A stretch of 64,000 nucleotides of DNA from Exiguobacterium sp. J17977 (GCF_018616375.1 NZ_JAEQBB010000003.1:294045-358044); one strand, 5' to 3'. Shown: positions 37,680 to 45,829, counted from the first letter of the stretch. Numbers and translations: made by a program. The notes: generated by a model not told the origin, from the letters alone.

Positions 37680-37867
37680 ACGAATGGGAACCAAAGATTC
37701 AAGAACTTCTCGACGGGACGGTCGACGAACTCATCGTCCCGAAAGACGATTTTTTGACGGTCCGCTCGCTCTTGGTCGACAAGGGCTGGCTGTTTGAAGT
37801 CGTCGGGGAAGCGAAACATGGAGGCGTGACGATTTATCGAAAAAACAAACAAAGCGCGTCCTCATAA
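37676..37867 (+). CDS. Small orphan protein (63 residues), end of the pgpA cluster
   Basis: ATG at 37676 overlaps the previous stop (ATGA). GAGGGATG lies about eleven bases upstream. The product has a helical acidic first half (EPKIQELLDGTVDELIVP) and a beta-like second half (GWLFEVVGEAKHGGVTIYRK). No family recognised. The last codons fall within the left arm of the terminator stem at 37843. Confidence 0.6.
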   Translation: MNEWEPKIQELLDGTVDELIVPKDDFLTVRSLLVDKGWLFEVVGEAKHGGVTIYRKNKQSASS

Positions 37868-37889
37868 GAGGAACGCGCTTTGTTTGTTT
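37843..37889. terminator. Long bidirectional terminator
   Basis: Bases 37843-37859 pair perfectly with 37873-37889 (17 pairs). It includes the 3' ends of both convergent genes. Confidence 0.92.
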
Positions 37890-38175
37890 AGGCGTTAGAA
37901 GCCAATTTGATTTTTTGTCGTTTTAACTTGTGTAATAACCAGGCATGTAACACTTCACAAGAATGGTGAGGAAGGGTCAGTTCGACAAGTGGGTGTGACT
38001 GACCGAATATAGTGAAGCGCGAATGGTCCTCGTCGAGCATCGAGACTTGAATATCGGTCGCTTCTTGAAGCGAAATCCGTTGCTCGCCGGCTACTGCATC
38101 TTTTAATTTCAGCATTTTTCCATTCGTCGCAAACTTGGTGAACGAAGACATTCCCTGTACTTTCAGTTGTTCCAT
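37888..38175 (-). CDS. Unknown small protein (95 residues)
   Basis: No family recognised. The product is soluble, with a basic C-terminus (HKLKRQKIKLASNA) and a middle that reads as beta strands (EATDIQVSMLDE, SRFTIFGQSHPLVELTLP). ATG at 38175 must be the start or very near it, since an in-frame TAG lies four codons upstream, inside a hairpin. The nearest good ribosome site, GAGGTG (38213-38218), is 37 bases away with that hairpin in between. Convergent with the pgpA cluster. Confidence 0.55.
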   Translation of the reverse strand: MEQLKVQGMSSFTKFATNGKMLKLKDAVAGEQRISLQEATDIQVSMLDEDHSRFTIFGQSHPLVELTLPHHSCEVLHAWLLHKLKRQKIKLASNA

Positions 38176-38183
38176 CTCGTGTA

Positions 38184-38208
38184 TCTATTCATCCGCGTGA
38201 TGAATAGA
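38184..38208 (-). promoter_or_regulatory. Hairpin between ribosome site and start of the 95-residue gene
   Basis: TCTATTCATC (38184-38193) pairs with GATGAATAGA (38199-38208), loop CGCGT. With it folded, GAGGTG lies about twelve bases from ATG 38175. Confidence 0.5.
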
Positions 38209-38396
38209 TTTTCACCTCGCTTTCTCTATATTGCCTTCCATTCCTCCAGAAGGTTATTCCTAGTATACCCTCCTCGCGATAAAAGAAAAGAGTTAATTTA
38301 ACGAAAAATTAAGACAATTTGTTATCAATTTTTAAAAATAGTGTCTCAGGCGCTTGGCAATGGGATTTAAAACGTGATCCGTATGAGCGGGATAAC

Positions 38397-38423
38397 AAAA
38401 AAGAACCTGATTGAATCAGGTTC
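38397..38423 (-). terminator. Terminator of the 243-residue unknown gene
   Basis: GAACCTGA (38403-38410) pairs with TCAGGTTC (38416-38423); on the minus strand TTTTTTG follows. The rest of 38209-38396 is AT-rich upstream DNA of the 95-residue gene. Confidence 0.8.
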
Positions 38424-38448
38424 GACAATGATTACTGCATGGATGAAC

Positions 38449-39180
38449 TCAAAAACGCTCAATCTCCCACGTGCGACGGCGATACGTCAATTGTCCTTTC
38501 AATGCGATGGATTCTTTCTTCGCATCAAAGTCTTCTTCAAGCACCGACATGTCCTCGTAACGCCCGGCGACATAAAAAGCGATCGAGACTTGGCGATTGA
38601 ACAGGCTCCGTTTCGTATGATCAAAATCGATAATCAAGCCTTGCGGTGACAGCGCCAAAATCTCATCGATGACCGGAAGCGGAATCGGGACGAAACTGAT
38701 ATTGCGAATGTCACGGTCGAGCTTGCTTTGCAACACGCTCTGCAGGAAGTGCGAGATCGTCGACCAGTCTTTTATGTACAGGCTGCTGTGACGATCGTTC
38801 GATTCGTTGAAGAAGGCGATCTCGTTTTGAATCGAGTTCAGGAACGGTCCTTTTAAGCCGCGTTCCATATGACTGAGGAACAAGATTTCAGCAATCTCGT
38901 GATCCGACAGCGATTCGAGCAGATGATAGTCAGGAAAGTCGATGGCGGTGAAACTCGTTTGGTTATTCAAATACTTGGTCGAGAACGTCGACAGTTCGTG
39001 CGCCTCGATATAGCGGAACCGGGTCCGGGACGACTGTCTCATCCCTTTCATGTCCGTCCGACAAATAATCATCGGGCGGGCGAGTGATAACGCCTCGGTG
39101 ACATCGTTTAAAGTCACGCCATGCAGTGTAAAACGTTGCAGTTCTCGGTCTTGTTTAATATAGAACAACTGTTTTGACAT
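38449..39180 (-). CDS. Unknown soluble protein (243 residues)
   Basis: I do not recognise this protein. It starts at ATG 39180 with TGAGGGGA upstream on the minus strand. There is no signal peptide or membrane segment; the middle contains ESLSDHEIAEILFLSHMERG and a C-terminal beta-rich part with YRRRTWEIERF. Composition is ordinary for the genome. Monocistronic, with its own terminator. Flanked by another unknown gene and a GNAT, so the context gives no hint. Confidence 0.65.
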   Translation of the reverse strand: MSKQLFYIKQDRELQRFTLHGVTLNDVTEALSLARPMIICRTDMKGMRQSSRTRFRYIEAHELSTFSTKYLNNQTSFTAIDFPDYHLLESLSDHEIAEILFLSHMERGLKGPFLNSIQNEIAFFNESNDRHSSLYIKDWSTISHFLQSVLQSKLDRDIRNISFVPIPLPVIDEILALSPQGLIIDFDHTKRSLFNRQVSIAFYVAGRYEDMSVLEEDFDAKKESIALKGQLTYRRRTWEIERF

Positions 39181-39331
39181 ATTTATCCCCTCAGTTCGAA
39201 GTCACTATAGTTTGATTCTAGCAAATCCGTTCGTGGTGCGCCATGTTTGAGCGGTTCTAGAGGATTGAGATGATGGTTTTTTTGGGAAAATGGTTATAAT
39301 TGAGGAAAAGAAGCAGAAAGGCGGATTCCAT

Positions 39332-39898
39332 ATGTGGGGGTTGAAAAAAAGCTTTCCCGAGCTCGTGACGAGTCGGTTCATCTTAAGGGAACTCGAACCC
39401 CGTGACGCAAGGGCACTCTATGTGATTCTTTCGACCGAGGAAGTGATGCGTTATTACGGGTCCGATCCTTTGCTGGCCGTCTACGAGGCGAAGAACGTCA
39501 TCGCGTATTTCAAAGATCAGTTCCAGCAAGGAAAAGCGATTCGCTGGGCGATCTGTGACCGCGAAACGAACGAACTGATCGGGACGATTGGCTTTCACAA
39601 CTGGACCCCGCAGTATTTTCGGGCCGAAATCGGCTTCGAGGTCGCGCCGAGCCATTGGCGCCGGGGTGTCGCGTACGAGGCGGCGTCTGCCGTTATTCGA
39701 TACGGGTTTGACGAGTTCAAGTTTCATCGCATCTCGGCGCTCGTCGCCCCGGGGAACGAAGGGTCGAACCGGTTGGTGCAAAAGCTCGGCTTCACGGAGG
39801 AAGGGCTGCTCCATGATTATGCCTATAGTCACGGACGTTTCATGGATTTGACGATGTATCGTCTCTTGAAAGACGAATGGAACGAAAGGGAGGAATGA
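39332..39898 (+). CDS. GNAT N-acetyltransferase (RimJ/RimL type)
   Basis: Transfers acetyl from acetyl-CoA to an amine, perhaps a protein N-terminus. 188 residues; SRFILRELEPRDA at the start, IGFEVAPSHWRRGVAYEA as the acetyl-CoA pyrophosphate loop, and ALVAPGNEGSNRLVQKLGF near the end, typical of RimJ/RimL. ATG at 39332 behind AAAGGCGG; the longer frame to 39290 lacks a ribosome site. Its stop overlaps the region of the hydrolase start, forming a short operon with the next two genes. Confidence 0.88.
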   Translation: MWGLKKSFPELVTSRFILRELEPRDARALYVILSTEEVMRYYGSDPLLAVYEAKNVIAYFKDQFQQGKAIRWAICDRETNELIGTIGFHNWTPQYFRAEIGFEVAPSHWRRGVAYEAASAVIRYGFDEFKFHRISALVAPGNEGSNRLVQKLGFTEEGLLHDYAYSHGRFMDLTMYRLLKDEWNEREE

Positions 39899-39900
39899 CG

Positions 39901-40614
39901 TTGAGACAAGTTGTGCTGTTACATGGATTGTGTGGATCACCTGACTATTTTGAGGAACTCATTCCGTTGATGGACGCGGACGTATACGCGCTGACATTAC
40001 CGGGACATGCCGGGACGGAGGCCGGACCAGAGACGATAGATCAGTTTGCGGATTGGGTACTTTCTGAGATGAAACTGCGCGATCTCAAGCGTCCGATCGT
40101 GCTCGGTCATTCGTTCGGGGGCTACATCACGACCAACCTCGTCCGCCGTCATCCGGACGCGCTATCCGGTTTCGGATTGATTCATTCGACAGCGGCGGCT
40201 GATTCAGAGGCAGCCAAAGCGAAGCGGAATGAAGCGATTGAACGCGTGATGGAAGAAGGCGTGCATCCGTTCATCGACACGATGATCCCGAGTGTGTTTG
40301 CCGCTGAATCCGACCCCGCGCTGATTGAACGCGCCAAACAAATCGGCTACGAGATGTCGAAAGAAGGAATCATTTCCGCACAGATGGCCATCCGCGACCG
40401 TGCCGATGAGACGGAGACGGTCCGGTCGACCGAACTACCGGGTCTATTCATCTATGGTGACAAAGACCCGAACATGGACAGCTCCCGCGCTTTCCTCGGG
40501 GCAGAGCGCCATACACGCGAGAGCGTATCTTGTAGTCATATGGGCATGATGGAAGTACCTGAGATCGAAGCACGACTCATCAATGAATGGCTCAAGGAGG
40601 TACAGGATGTCTAA
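39901..40614 (+). CDS. Alpha/beta hydrolase
   Basis: 237 residues, serine hydrolase fold. LLHGLCGS forms the oxyanion region, GHSFGG carries the nucleophile, YGDKD the acid, and CSHMGMME the histidine. GGGAGG (39888-39893) is seven bases from TTG 39901 but only one from the in-frame ATG 39895, so the TTG is the more likely start. The gene overlaps the FMN reductase gene by eight bases. Substrate unknown; the size suits small esters. Confidence 0.85.
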   Translation: MRQVVLLHGLCGSPDYFEELIPLMDADVYALTLPGHAGTEAGPETIDQFADWVLSEMKLRDLKRPIVLGHSFGGYITTNLVRRHPDALSGFGLIHSTAAADSEAAKAKRNEAIERVMEEGVHPFIDTMIPSVFAAESDPALIERAKQIGYEMSKEGIISAQMAIRDRADETETVRSTELPGLFIYGDKDPNMDSSRAFLGAERHTRESVSCSHMGMMEVPEIEARLINEWLKEVQDV

Positions 40615-41167
40615 ATTCAAACTCGTTGCCGTATCAGGAAGTCTGCGTAAGGCGTCATACAATACGGCGCTACTCCATTCCATTATCGAGCTCGGGCAAG
40701 ATCGGTTCGACGTCGAGATCGCTTCGATTGAGATGCCGCTCTATAACGACGACTTGATCGACCCGGATGAACCCGACGTCGTGCTCGACTTCAAACGAGC
40801 CGTGCGCGAGGCGGACGGTCTGCTCGTCGTCACCCCAGAATATAACCACAGTATCCCGGGCGTGTTGAAGAACGCAATCGATTGGTTGTCGCTCGAACCG
40901 GGTACGCCGCTCCGTGAGAAACCGGTCATGATTGCCGGGGCGTCTCCGGGCATGCTTGGGACGGCACGATGTCAAATTCATCTCCGTCAAGTATTTGCCA
41001 CAAATCGTGCTAACGTTTTACCAGGAAACGAAATCTTTATCACGCATTGTAAAGAAAAGATTGATGATACTGGATTGCATGATGAAAAGTCACGTCAACA
41101 AATCGACCGAGTGTTATCTGAGTATTATAACTGGATTGATTTTTGGAAGCGTCACGCAAAAAATTAA
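40607..41167 (+). CDS. NADPH-dependent FMN reductase family protein
   Basis: 186 residues, flavodoxin-like fold. SGSLRKASYN binds FMN phosphate and PEYNHSIPGVLKNAIDWLS is the family signature. Relatives reduce FMN, quinones, azo dyes or chromate. ATG at 40607 lies behind AAGGAGG and overlaps the hydrolase gene. The tail (KRHAKN) has a clear AT-rise in codon use after about nt 40990, unlike the first two thirds. Confidence 0.9.
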   Translation: MSKFKLVAVSGSLRKASYNTALLHSIIELGQDRFDVEIASIEMPLYNDDLIDPDEPDVVLDFKRAVREADGLLVVTPEYNHSIPGVLKNAIDWLSLEPGTPLREKPVMIAGASPGMLGTARCQIHLRQVFATNRANVLPGNEIFITHCKEKIDDTGLHDEKSRQQIDRVLSEYYNWIDFWKRHAKN

Positions 41168-41236
41168 CTTGAAGTCGCCCTGATTGTTTGATAGAAATGA
41201 ATTGTGAAAACAAACACAAAGGGAGCGACGACAAAC

Positions 41237-41476
41237 ATGCAAACGTATATTGAACTGTATAATGGCGGCGAGTTGGAGGATCGGGCGATCATCAATGATG
41301 GGATGACGTTCGGTCGGGTGACGATTGTGGAGTTGTTCTATCAAACGAGCCATATCTTCGGATACGTCAAGGCCGATGGGGAGAAGCGCTTCTTCCTCGA
41401 GCCCGTGTCAGCAGATGATACGTTCACCGTCGAAGGAGACGAGTATTCGCTCCAACAGTTCATCGCCCTATTTTGA
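41237..41476 (+). CDS. Small unknown protein (79 residues)
   Basis: ATG at 41237 with AAAGGGAG 11 bases upstream. The product is acidic and beta-rich (QTYIELYNGGELEDRAIIN, SHIFGYVKADGEKRFFLEP), without signal or membrane segments. No family recognised. It is followed at once by a terminator that lies in the upstream region of the Nfu-HEAT gene. Confidence 0.6.
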   Translation: MQTYIELYNGGELEDRAIINDGMTFGRVTIVELFYQTSHIFGYVKADGEKRFFLEPVSADDTFTVEGDEYSLQQFIALF

Positions 41477-41484
41477 TGTTCACG

Positions 41485-41511
41485 ACGCAAGCGACTCGCT
41501 TGCGTTTTTTT
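41485..41511 (+). terminator. Terminator after the 79-residue gene
   Basis: ACGCAAGCG (41485-41493) pairs with CGCTTGCGT (41497-41505), then six Ts. Confidence 0.9.
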
Positions 41512-41547
41512 GTCGTTTTCGTCACGATTGAGAGTGAGGTGATGAGG

Positions 41548-42639
41548 ATGAAATTAGTAGCAATCGAACCAACTCCAAGTCCAAACAACTTGAAGATTAT
41601 TGTCGAACCGGCGTTCACGGGCCGAGGTGTCACGTATGACAAGGCGAGCCGTGACATGCCACCGATTATCGAGGACATCGTCGGCTTACGCGGGGTCAAG
41701 TCGGTCTATGCCGTCTCCGATTTCCTCGCCGTCGAACGCCATCCGAAACATGATTGGCACGACGTCATGAACGAGATTCGCCGCGCGTTCGGGGAAGACG
41801 TGCCGGAAGTCGAGGCGAGCCAAATGGCGGCGGACTATGAACCAGTTCACGTCTCGGTCCAGTTCGTTCTCGACGTCCCGATGCAATTGAAACTCGTCAA
41901 AGGCGACTCGGAAAAACGGGTCGGCCTGTCGAAACGGTTCGTCGATGCCGCACTCGACGTGCAGGCTCAAGTAAAAAACGTCATTCAAGACCGGCGCTGG
42001 GTCGAACAAGCCCCACGTTACGGCGAACTCGAAGACGTAAGCGTCGTCGCGCAAGAAGAGCTCGAGGCGGCGTATCCCGAAGAGCGGGTCGCCCGCATCG
42101 TCGCCCGGGCGTTTGGCCGGGAAGCCGACTATGAGGCCAATGCGAACCAATTGCAATCAGACGATTGGAAAGCGCGCTTGGCGTTCTTGGACGAGCTCGA
42201 GATTACCCCGGACAACATGGCGTACTTCCGCCGGGCCCTCGAGGACAAAGTGATGGCCATTCGTCGACAAGCGGTCGTCATGATCGGCATGTTCGAAGAG
42301 AATCGGGAAGAGTACGTCACGTACATCGAGCAAGCACTCGTCGACTCGTCACCGATCGTCCGCCGTACCGCCGGCGACACGGTGTCCGATTGGGCGTTGC
42401 CGCAGTCGCAGCCGTCGATGATCGAGGCGCTCAAGGATAAGAGCAAGCTCGTCCGGTGGCGGGCCGCTCGATTCTTGTTCGACTGCGGAGATGAGCAGGC
42501 TGTGCCCGCCCTCAAAATCGCCGAAGACGATCGTGAGTTCGAGGTGTCGTTGCAGGCTCGGCTTGCCAAAGAGCGAATTACGAGCGGCGAAACAGCGCTT
42601 GGGACAGTGTGGCAACAAATTTCAAACCGAACGAAGTAA
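41548..42639 (+). CDS. Nfu-N domain plus HEAT-repeat protein (CvfC/YpgR-like)
   Basis: 363 residues. The first 85 residues match the N-terminal domain of Nfu iron-sulphur scaffold proteins (PTPSPNNLKI, RGVKSVYAVSDFLAV) but the Cys-containing NifU domain is absent. The C-terminal half (about residues 205-350) consists of HEAT-like repeats. This layout is that of staphylococcal conserved virulence factor C and B. subtilis YpgR, of unclear biochemical function. ATG at 41548 is six bases after GAGGTG; an in-frame ATG at 41542 is less well placed. Confidence 0.88.
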   Translation: MKLVAIEPTPSPNNLKIIVEPAFTGRGVTYDKASRDMPPIIEDIVGLRGVKSVYAVSDFLAVERHPKHDWHDVMNEIRRAFGEDVPEVEASQMAADYEPVHVSVQFVLDVPMQLKLVKGDSEKRVGLSKRFVDAALDVQAQVKNVIQDRRWVEQAPRYGELEDVSVVAQEELEAAYPEERVARIVARAFGREADYEANANQLQSDDWKARLAFLDELEITPDNMAYFRRALEDKVMAIRRQAVVMIGMFEENREEYVTYIEQALVDSSPIVRRTAGDTVSDWALPQSQPSMIEALKDKSKLVRWRAARFLFDCGDEQAVPALKIAEDDREFEVSLQARLAKERITSGETALGTVWQQISNRTK

Positions 42640-42685
42640 CAAATCATTCGACAATTTTGCATTTAATTATTTTTACAGTTACAGG

Positions 42686-42724
42686 AAGAGAGACGAATCA
42701 GATTGCGATTCGTCTCTCTTTTTG
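42686..42724 (+). terminator. Terminator after the Nfu-HEAT gene
   Basis: Bases 42686-42699 pair with 42707-42720 (14 pairs), followed by TTTTT. Confidence 0.92.
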
Positions 42725-42884
42725 CACGAATAATTTGATAATTCATCCAAAAGACTAACAATCGATACCAGCAATTCGACAGTTGGGTAAACGGGTCTTT
42801 TGGCCTGTCGAACGATGGGACGTTATTCTCAATCTAATCGTTGATACACTATACATATCTTATAACCGAAAAGGAGCCACACTC

Positions 42885-43079
42885 ATGATGCTTTTTGCAG
42901 AAACACCAGAACTCGTAGCCTATAAGGAAGTCGTCGATGGTATGATCACGGTCATCTTTGAGTCGATTCACAGCGAGACGTTCTCGATCTCTGCACAAGT
43001 TCGATCCGATATCGACGTCGCTGACGCGCTGTTCATGACAGGATGGCAACAATACGTGGAAAACGTCCAAGTTTCATAA
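42885..43079 (+). CDS. Small unknown protein (64 residues)
   Basis: ATG at 42885 is eight bases after AAGGAG. The product is soluble and acidic (ELVAYKEVVDGMITVIFESI); no family recognised. The frame continues upstream to 42783 but without a ribosome site. A hairpin with a T-run follows at 43111. The gap 42725-42884 has AT-rich sequence that may hold its promoter, but I could not pick a clear one. Confidence 0.6.
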   Translation: MMLFAETPELVAYKEVVDGMITVIFESIHSETFSISAQVRSDIDVADALFMTGWQQYVENVQVS

Positions 43080-43110
43080 TAAAGGTGAATAATATCCGTA
43101 AACCCATTAC

Positions 43111-43157
43111 AAACGTCTGCACGAACGTATACACTAGTGCTATAGACGTTTTTTTAT
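43111..43157 (+). terminator. Terminator after the 64-residue gene
   Basis: AAACGTCT (43111-43118) pairs with AGACGTTT (43144-43151), inner GCAC/GTGC, then TTTTTATTTT. Confidence 0.8.
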
Positions 43158-43179
43158 TTTGCAGAGGAGAGTGGGATAC

Positions 43180-44010
43180 GTGAAGAAAACTTGGTTATTG
43201 GCCATCGTTACGACGATGATATTGGTCGTCGCGGCATGCAGCAAAGAAGAAGCGAATCCGAGCGATGTAGACGGCAACGCGTCGACACCGCCTGCCTTAT
43301 TGACGCTTGAGACGGATGTAAGCTACGACGCCGAGACAAAACAGTTGTCGGCAACGGTGTCGATGACGAATCCGAACGAGGTGCCCGTCAACGTGACGTT
43401 CAATTCATCGCAGCGTTTTCAGATGACGGTCATGAACGGGGATACGACCGTATTTGATTACGGCAGTGAATATATGTTTACAGAATCGATTATTGAAGAG
43501 ACGTGGGCGCCGGGCGAGAAGAAAGTGTTTGACGAGGTGTTCCCACTCACGCTCGAAGCGGGCGAGTACACGGTGGATTTCGTCGGTCTGGCCCAAGTCG
43601 AAGGTGCTCCTGAGATGGCGGTCACAGATCAGCAGTCGTTGACCGTTGAAGCGGCCGAAGTTCCGACGGAAGAAACGCCGGAAGAGCCGGCTGAAGATAC
43701 GACCGAAGAGACGACAGAAGAACCGGCAGAAGCGCCGAGCGATCAACCTGCGCAAACGGACGGTTCGTTCCGCGATGTAGCCATCAAATTGAACGGTAAT
43801 ACGCTTGACGTTTCTGGCTACACGGACGTCGAAGAATTCGAATGGAGCGTCTCGGACGGTCATAACCTGTATGCCCAAGGTGCGGCCGAAGTGACGAGCG
43901 GCGGCTTCACATTTGGTGTCTTATTGGATGAAGAACCAGCGGCAGGAAAGACGTTATTCTTGGAGATGACACCGATCGGCGGCGACGTCGCATCGTTCCG
44001 CATACAATAA
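43180..44010 (+). CDS. Lipoprotein with BsuPI-type proteinase inhibitor domain
   Basis: 276 residues. A lipoprotein signal peptide ends VVAAC (about Cys20). The BsuPI-like beta domain spans about residues 45-145 (MTNPNEVPVNVTFNSSQRF, EETWAPGEKKVFDEVF, AGEYTVDFVG). A linker of about 35 residues made of Glu-Thr-Pro repeats follows, then a C-terminal beta domain of about 75 residues. The start is GTG at 43180, ten bases after AGAGGAG. The family name comes from an intracellular inhibitor in B. subtilis; this secreted version has no known target. Confidence 0.85.
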   Translation: MKKTWLLAIVTTMILVVAACSKEEANPSDVDGNASTPPALLTLETDVSYDAETKQLSATVSMTNPNEVPVNVTFNSSQRFQMTVMNGDTTVFDYGSEYMFTESIIEETWAPGEKKVFDEVFPLTLEAGEYTVDFVGLAQVEGAPEMAVTDQQSLTVEAAEVPTEETPEEPAEDTTEETTEEPAEAPSDQPAQTDGSFRDVAIKLNGNTLDVSGYTDVEEFEWSVSDGHNLYAQGAAEVTSGGFTFGVLLDEEPAAGKTLFLEMTPIGGDVASFRIQ

Positions 44011-44014
44011 CCGG

Positions 44015-44045
44015 ACGACGGAAACTTAGGTTTCCGTCGTTTTGT
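44015..44045 (+). terminator. Terminator after the BsuPI lipoprotein gene
   Basis: ACGACGGAAAC (44015-44025), TTAG loop, GTTTCCGTCGT (44030-44040), then TTTGTTT. Confidence 0.9.
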
Positions 44046-44127
44046 TTCGGGAATGAAACAAGTTGACGGCATCCATAGATTGTCAGACAATTAGGCAAAC
44101 CGATATTAGACAGGGAGGAAGTTGAGA

Positions 44128-44943
44128 ATGCAGCAACATATCATCGAATCGACACACGTCAAACCATCCATCAACCCGGCCGAAGAAGTTCGTCGCCGAA
44201 TCGACTTTTTGAAGGCTTATGTTAAACGGGCAGGCGCGAAAGGGCTCGTCCTCGGAATCTCGGGAGGTCAGGACTCATCGCTCGCGGGCAAGCTTTGCCA
44301 ACTCGCGATGGAAGAGTTGCGTGAAGAAACAAACGCGGACTATACATTCTACGCCGTTCGTCTTCCATACGGCGAGCAGCATGATGAGGCCGACGCCAAA
44401 CGTGCGCTCGAATTCATTCGACCAGACAAGACGCTCACGGTCAACGTGAAACCGGCCGTCGATGCCTCAGCCAAATCGTTCCTTGAAGCGACGGGACTCG
44501 AGCTCGGCGACTTCCATAAAGGGAACACGAAAGCGCGCGAGCGGATGAAAGCGCAATACGACATCGCGGCCACGTTTGGGGCCCTCGTCGTCGGCACGGA
44601 CCATGCGGCCGAATACGTCACTGGTTTTTACACGAAGCACGGGGACGGGGCGGCCGACTTGACGCCGCTCACTGGGTTGAACAAGCGTCAAGGGAAGGCG
44701 CTGCTCCATGAACTGGAAGCCCATGAGAGCTTGATTTACAAAGTACCGACGGCGGATTTAGAAGATGACAAGCCGGGGCTCCCGGACGAGGTCGCTCTCG
44801 GGATGACGTATGACCAACTCGATGACTATCTAGAAGGGAAGTCAGTCGATCCAGCCATCGCCGAACGGATTGAGACGATCTTCAAACGGTCGCGCCATAA
44901 ACATCATATGCCGGCTTCGCTCTATGACGAGTGGTGGCAGTAA
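44128..44943 (+). CDS. nadE: NH3-dependent NAD synthetase
   Basis: Amidates nicotinic acid adenine dinucleotide to NAD with ammonia. 271 residues, the stand-alone form without a glutaminase domain. The ATP-pyrophosphatase P-loop [31 protein letters not shown] and the C-terminal KRHK-like KHHMPAS are all family features. ATG at 44128, with GGGAGGAAG upstream; TTG at 44122 is too close to it. A terminator and a long non-coding gap follow. With nadK (31263) it covers two steps of NAD(P) supply in this window. Confidence 0.96.
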   Translation: MQQHIIESTHVKPSINPAEEVRRRIDFLKAYVKRAGAKGLVLGISGGQDSSLAGKLCQLAMEELREETNADYTFYAVRLPYGEQHDEADAKRALEFIRPDKTLTVNVKPAVDASAKSFLEATGLELGDFHKGNTKARERMKAQYDIAATFGALVVGTDHAAEYVTGFYTKHGDGAADLTPLTGLNKRQGKALLHELEAHESLIYKVPTADLEDDKPGLPDEVALGMTYDQLDDYLEGKSVDPAIAERIETIFKRSRHKHHMPASLYDEWWQ

Positions 44944-44950
44944 TCACAGT

Positions 44951-44978
44951 GGACCAGCCCTCGGGTTGGTTCTTTTTT
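44951..44978 (+). terminator. Terminator of nadE
   Basis: GACCAGCC (44952-44959) pairs with GGTTGGTT-type arm (44964-44971), then six Ts. Confidence 0.8.
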
Positions 44979-44995
44979 ATGTGGTAATTTTCGAA

Positions 44996-45116
44996 CCGTC
45001 CCTTTAGGCGCTCATGCTTTCAGCAGGCAATCCCGAAGCCTCCTCGCGCCGAATCCGGCACTGCGGGGTCTTCGTCGGATTGCTTTCCTGCATGAGTCAG
45101 GGCGCCACGGGCCGGA
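44996..45116. repeat. Long imperfect palindromic repeat element, complete copy
   Basis: The outer part CCGTCCC...GGCGC..TCATGC (44997-45016) matches the complement of GCATGAGTCAGGGCGCC...GGGCCGG (45089-45114), and inside it CAGGCAATCC (45023-45032) faces GGATTGCTTTCCTG (45077-45090). The whole folds into one long hairpin. Bases 45001-45038 match the sequence at the window's right edge (63963-64000) at 32 of 38 positions, which shows a dispersed family. No open frame or transposase. Part of the 386-base gap 44944-45329. Confidence 0.8.
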
Positions 45117-45158
45117 TTGAGGGGATTTCACTATGCTACAGATCAATCGATGTCAAAA

Positions 45159-45263
45159 GCCGGCAACCGAACTCCTAGGGGAGAGCGATGCAAGGATGAC
45201 CCCGTAAAGCGCGATTCACGATGCGGAGGCATCCGCATCGCCCCAGGAACGGAGGGTGCCGGC
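45159..45263. other. Strongly folded intergenic element, candidate structured RNA
   Basis: The ends GCCGGCA (45159-45165) and TGCCGGC (45257-45263) pair perfectly. Inside are CTCC/GGAG (45172-45175 with 45180-45183) and a nine-pair stem with GGCA loop (45219-45227 with 45232-45240). An alternative pairing GCGATGC/GCATCGC (45185-45191 with 45235-45241) would compete with it. On the minus strand the closing stem is followed by TTTTGACA. I do not recognise a known riboswitch or RNA family. It lies directly after the palindromic repeat and may belong to the same mobile unit. Confidence 0.45.
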
Positions 45264-45280
45264 CAAAGCAATCGTAAATC

Positions 45281-45310
45281 AAACAAAAGAACCGATCGAT
45301 AGACCGGTTC
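45281..45310 (-). terminator. Terminator of bdbC
   Basis: GAACCG (45289-45294) pairs with CGGTTC (45305-45310); on the minus strand TTTTGTTTG follows. Confidence 0.7.
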
Positions 45311-45329
45311 CATTTTGACGAATGATTCA

Positions 45330-45719
45330 TTAGCGCTTCGAGTGTGTCGGCACGAATTGGATGAGCAAGATGAGCGTGAATGCAATCAAGCTGAGCAGCG
45401 GGATCGTGAGGAACCCGAAGTAGTTCACCCAACGAATCAAGCAATCGTTACTGCAGAATGCGTCGCCGTTCGGGATGCGTTCGAGAATGACGTGATAGAG
45501 CGCAATCGCCCAACCCGCTCCGGCCATAAGGCCGACGAACAATTTGTTCACGGAACGGTTCGAGAGTAGCACCGTCAAGTAATAGATGGCGAGCGGATAC
45601 ATAAATATGCGTTGGAACCAGCATAGCTTGCATGGCACGTACAACATGATTTCTGAGAAATAAAGGCTGCCGAGCGTCGCAATGGTGGCGACAATAAAGG
45701 CAAAATGATGACGTTGCAT
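45330..45719 (-). CDS. bdbC: Disulfide oxidoreductase BdbC (DsbB family)
   Basis: Membrane protein that reoxidises a thioredoxin-like partner (BdbD) with quinone. 129 residues, four membrane segments. Both Cys pairs of the family are present: CKLC in the first loop and CSNDC in the second. ATG at 45719 behind AGGAGG on the minus strand; the longer frame to 45779 runs through the ribosome site. No bdbD neighbour is seen. Divergent from the LysR gene. Confidence 0.92.
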   Translation of the reverse strand: MQRHHFAFIVATIATLGSLYFSEIMLYVPCKLCWFQRIFMYPLAIYYLTVLLSNRSVNKLFVGLMAGAGWAIALYHVILERIPNGDAFCSNDCLIRWVNYFGFLTIPLLSLIAFTLILLIQFVPTHSKR

Positions 45720-45829
45720 CTGATTTCCTCCTGACGATTCAAAACTAATCGACAAACATGATATGATACAGTGAAGCAATAACGTATCCAGTATACAATC
45801 TTTGAAACGATAGAGAAATAGGTGACGTC

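Noticed and set aside
45117..45302. Short open frames within the folded intergenic element
   Set aside because: They have no ribosome site and run through strong stems; structure explains the sequence better.
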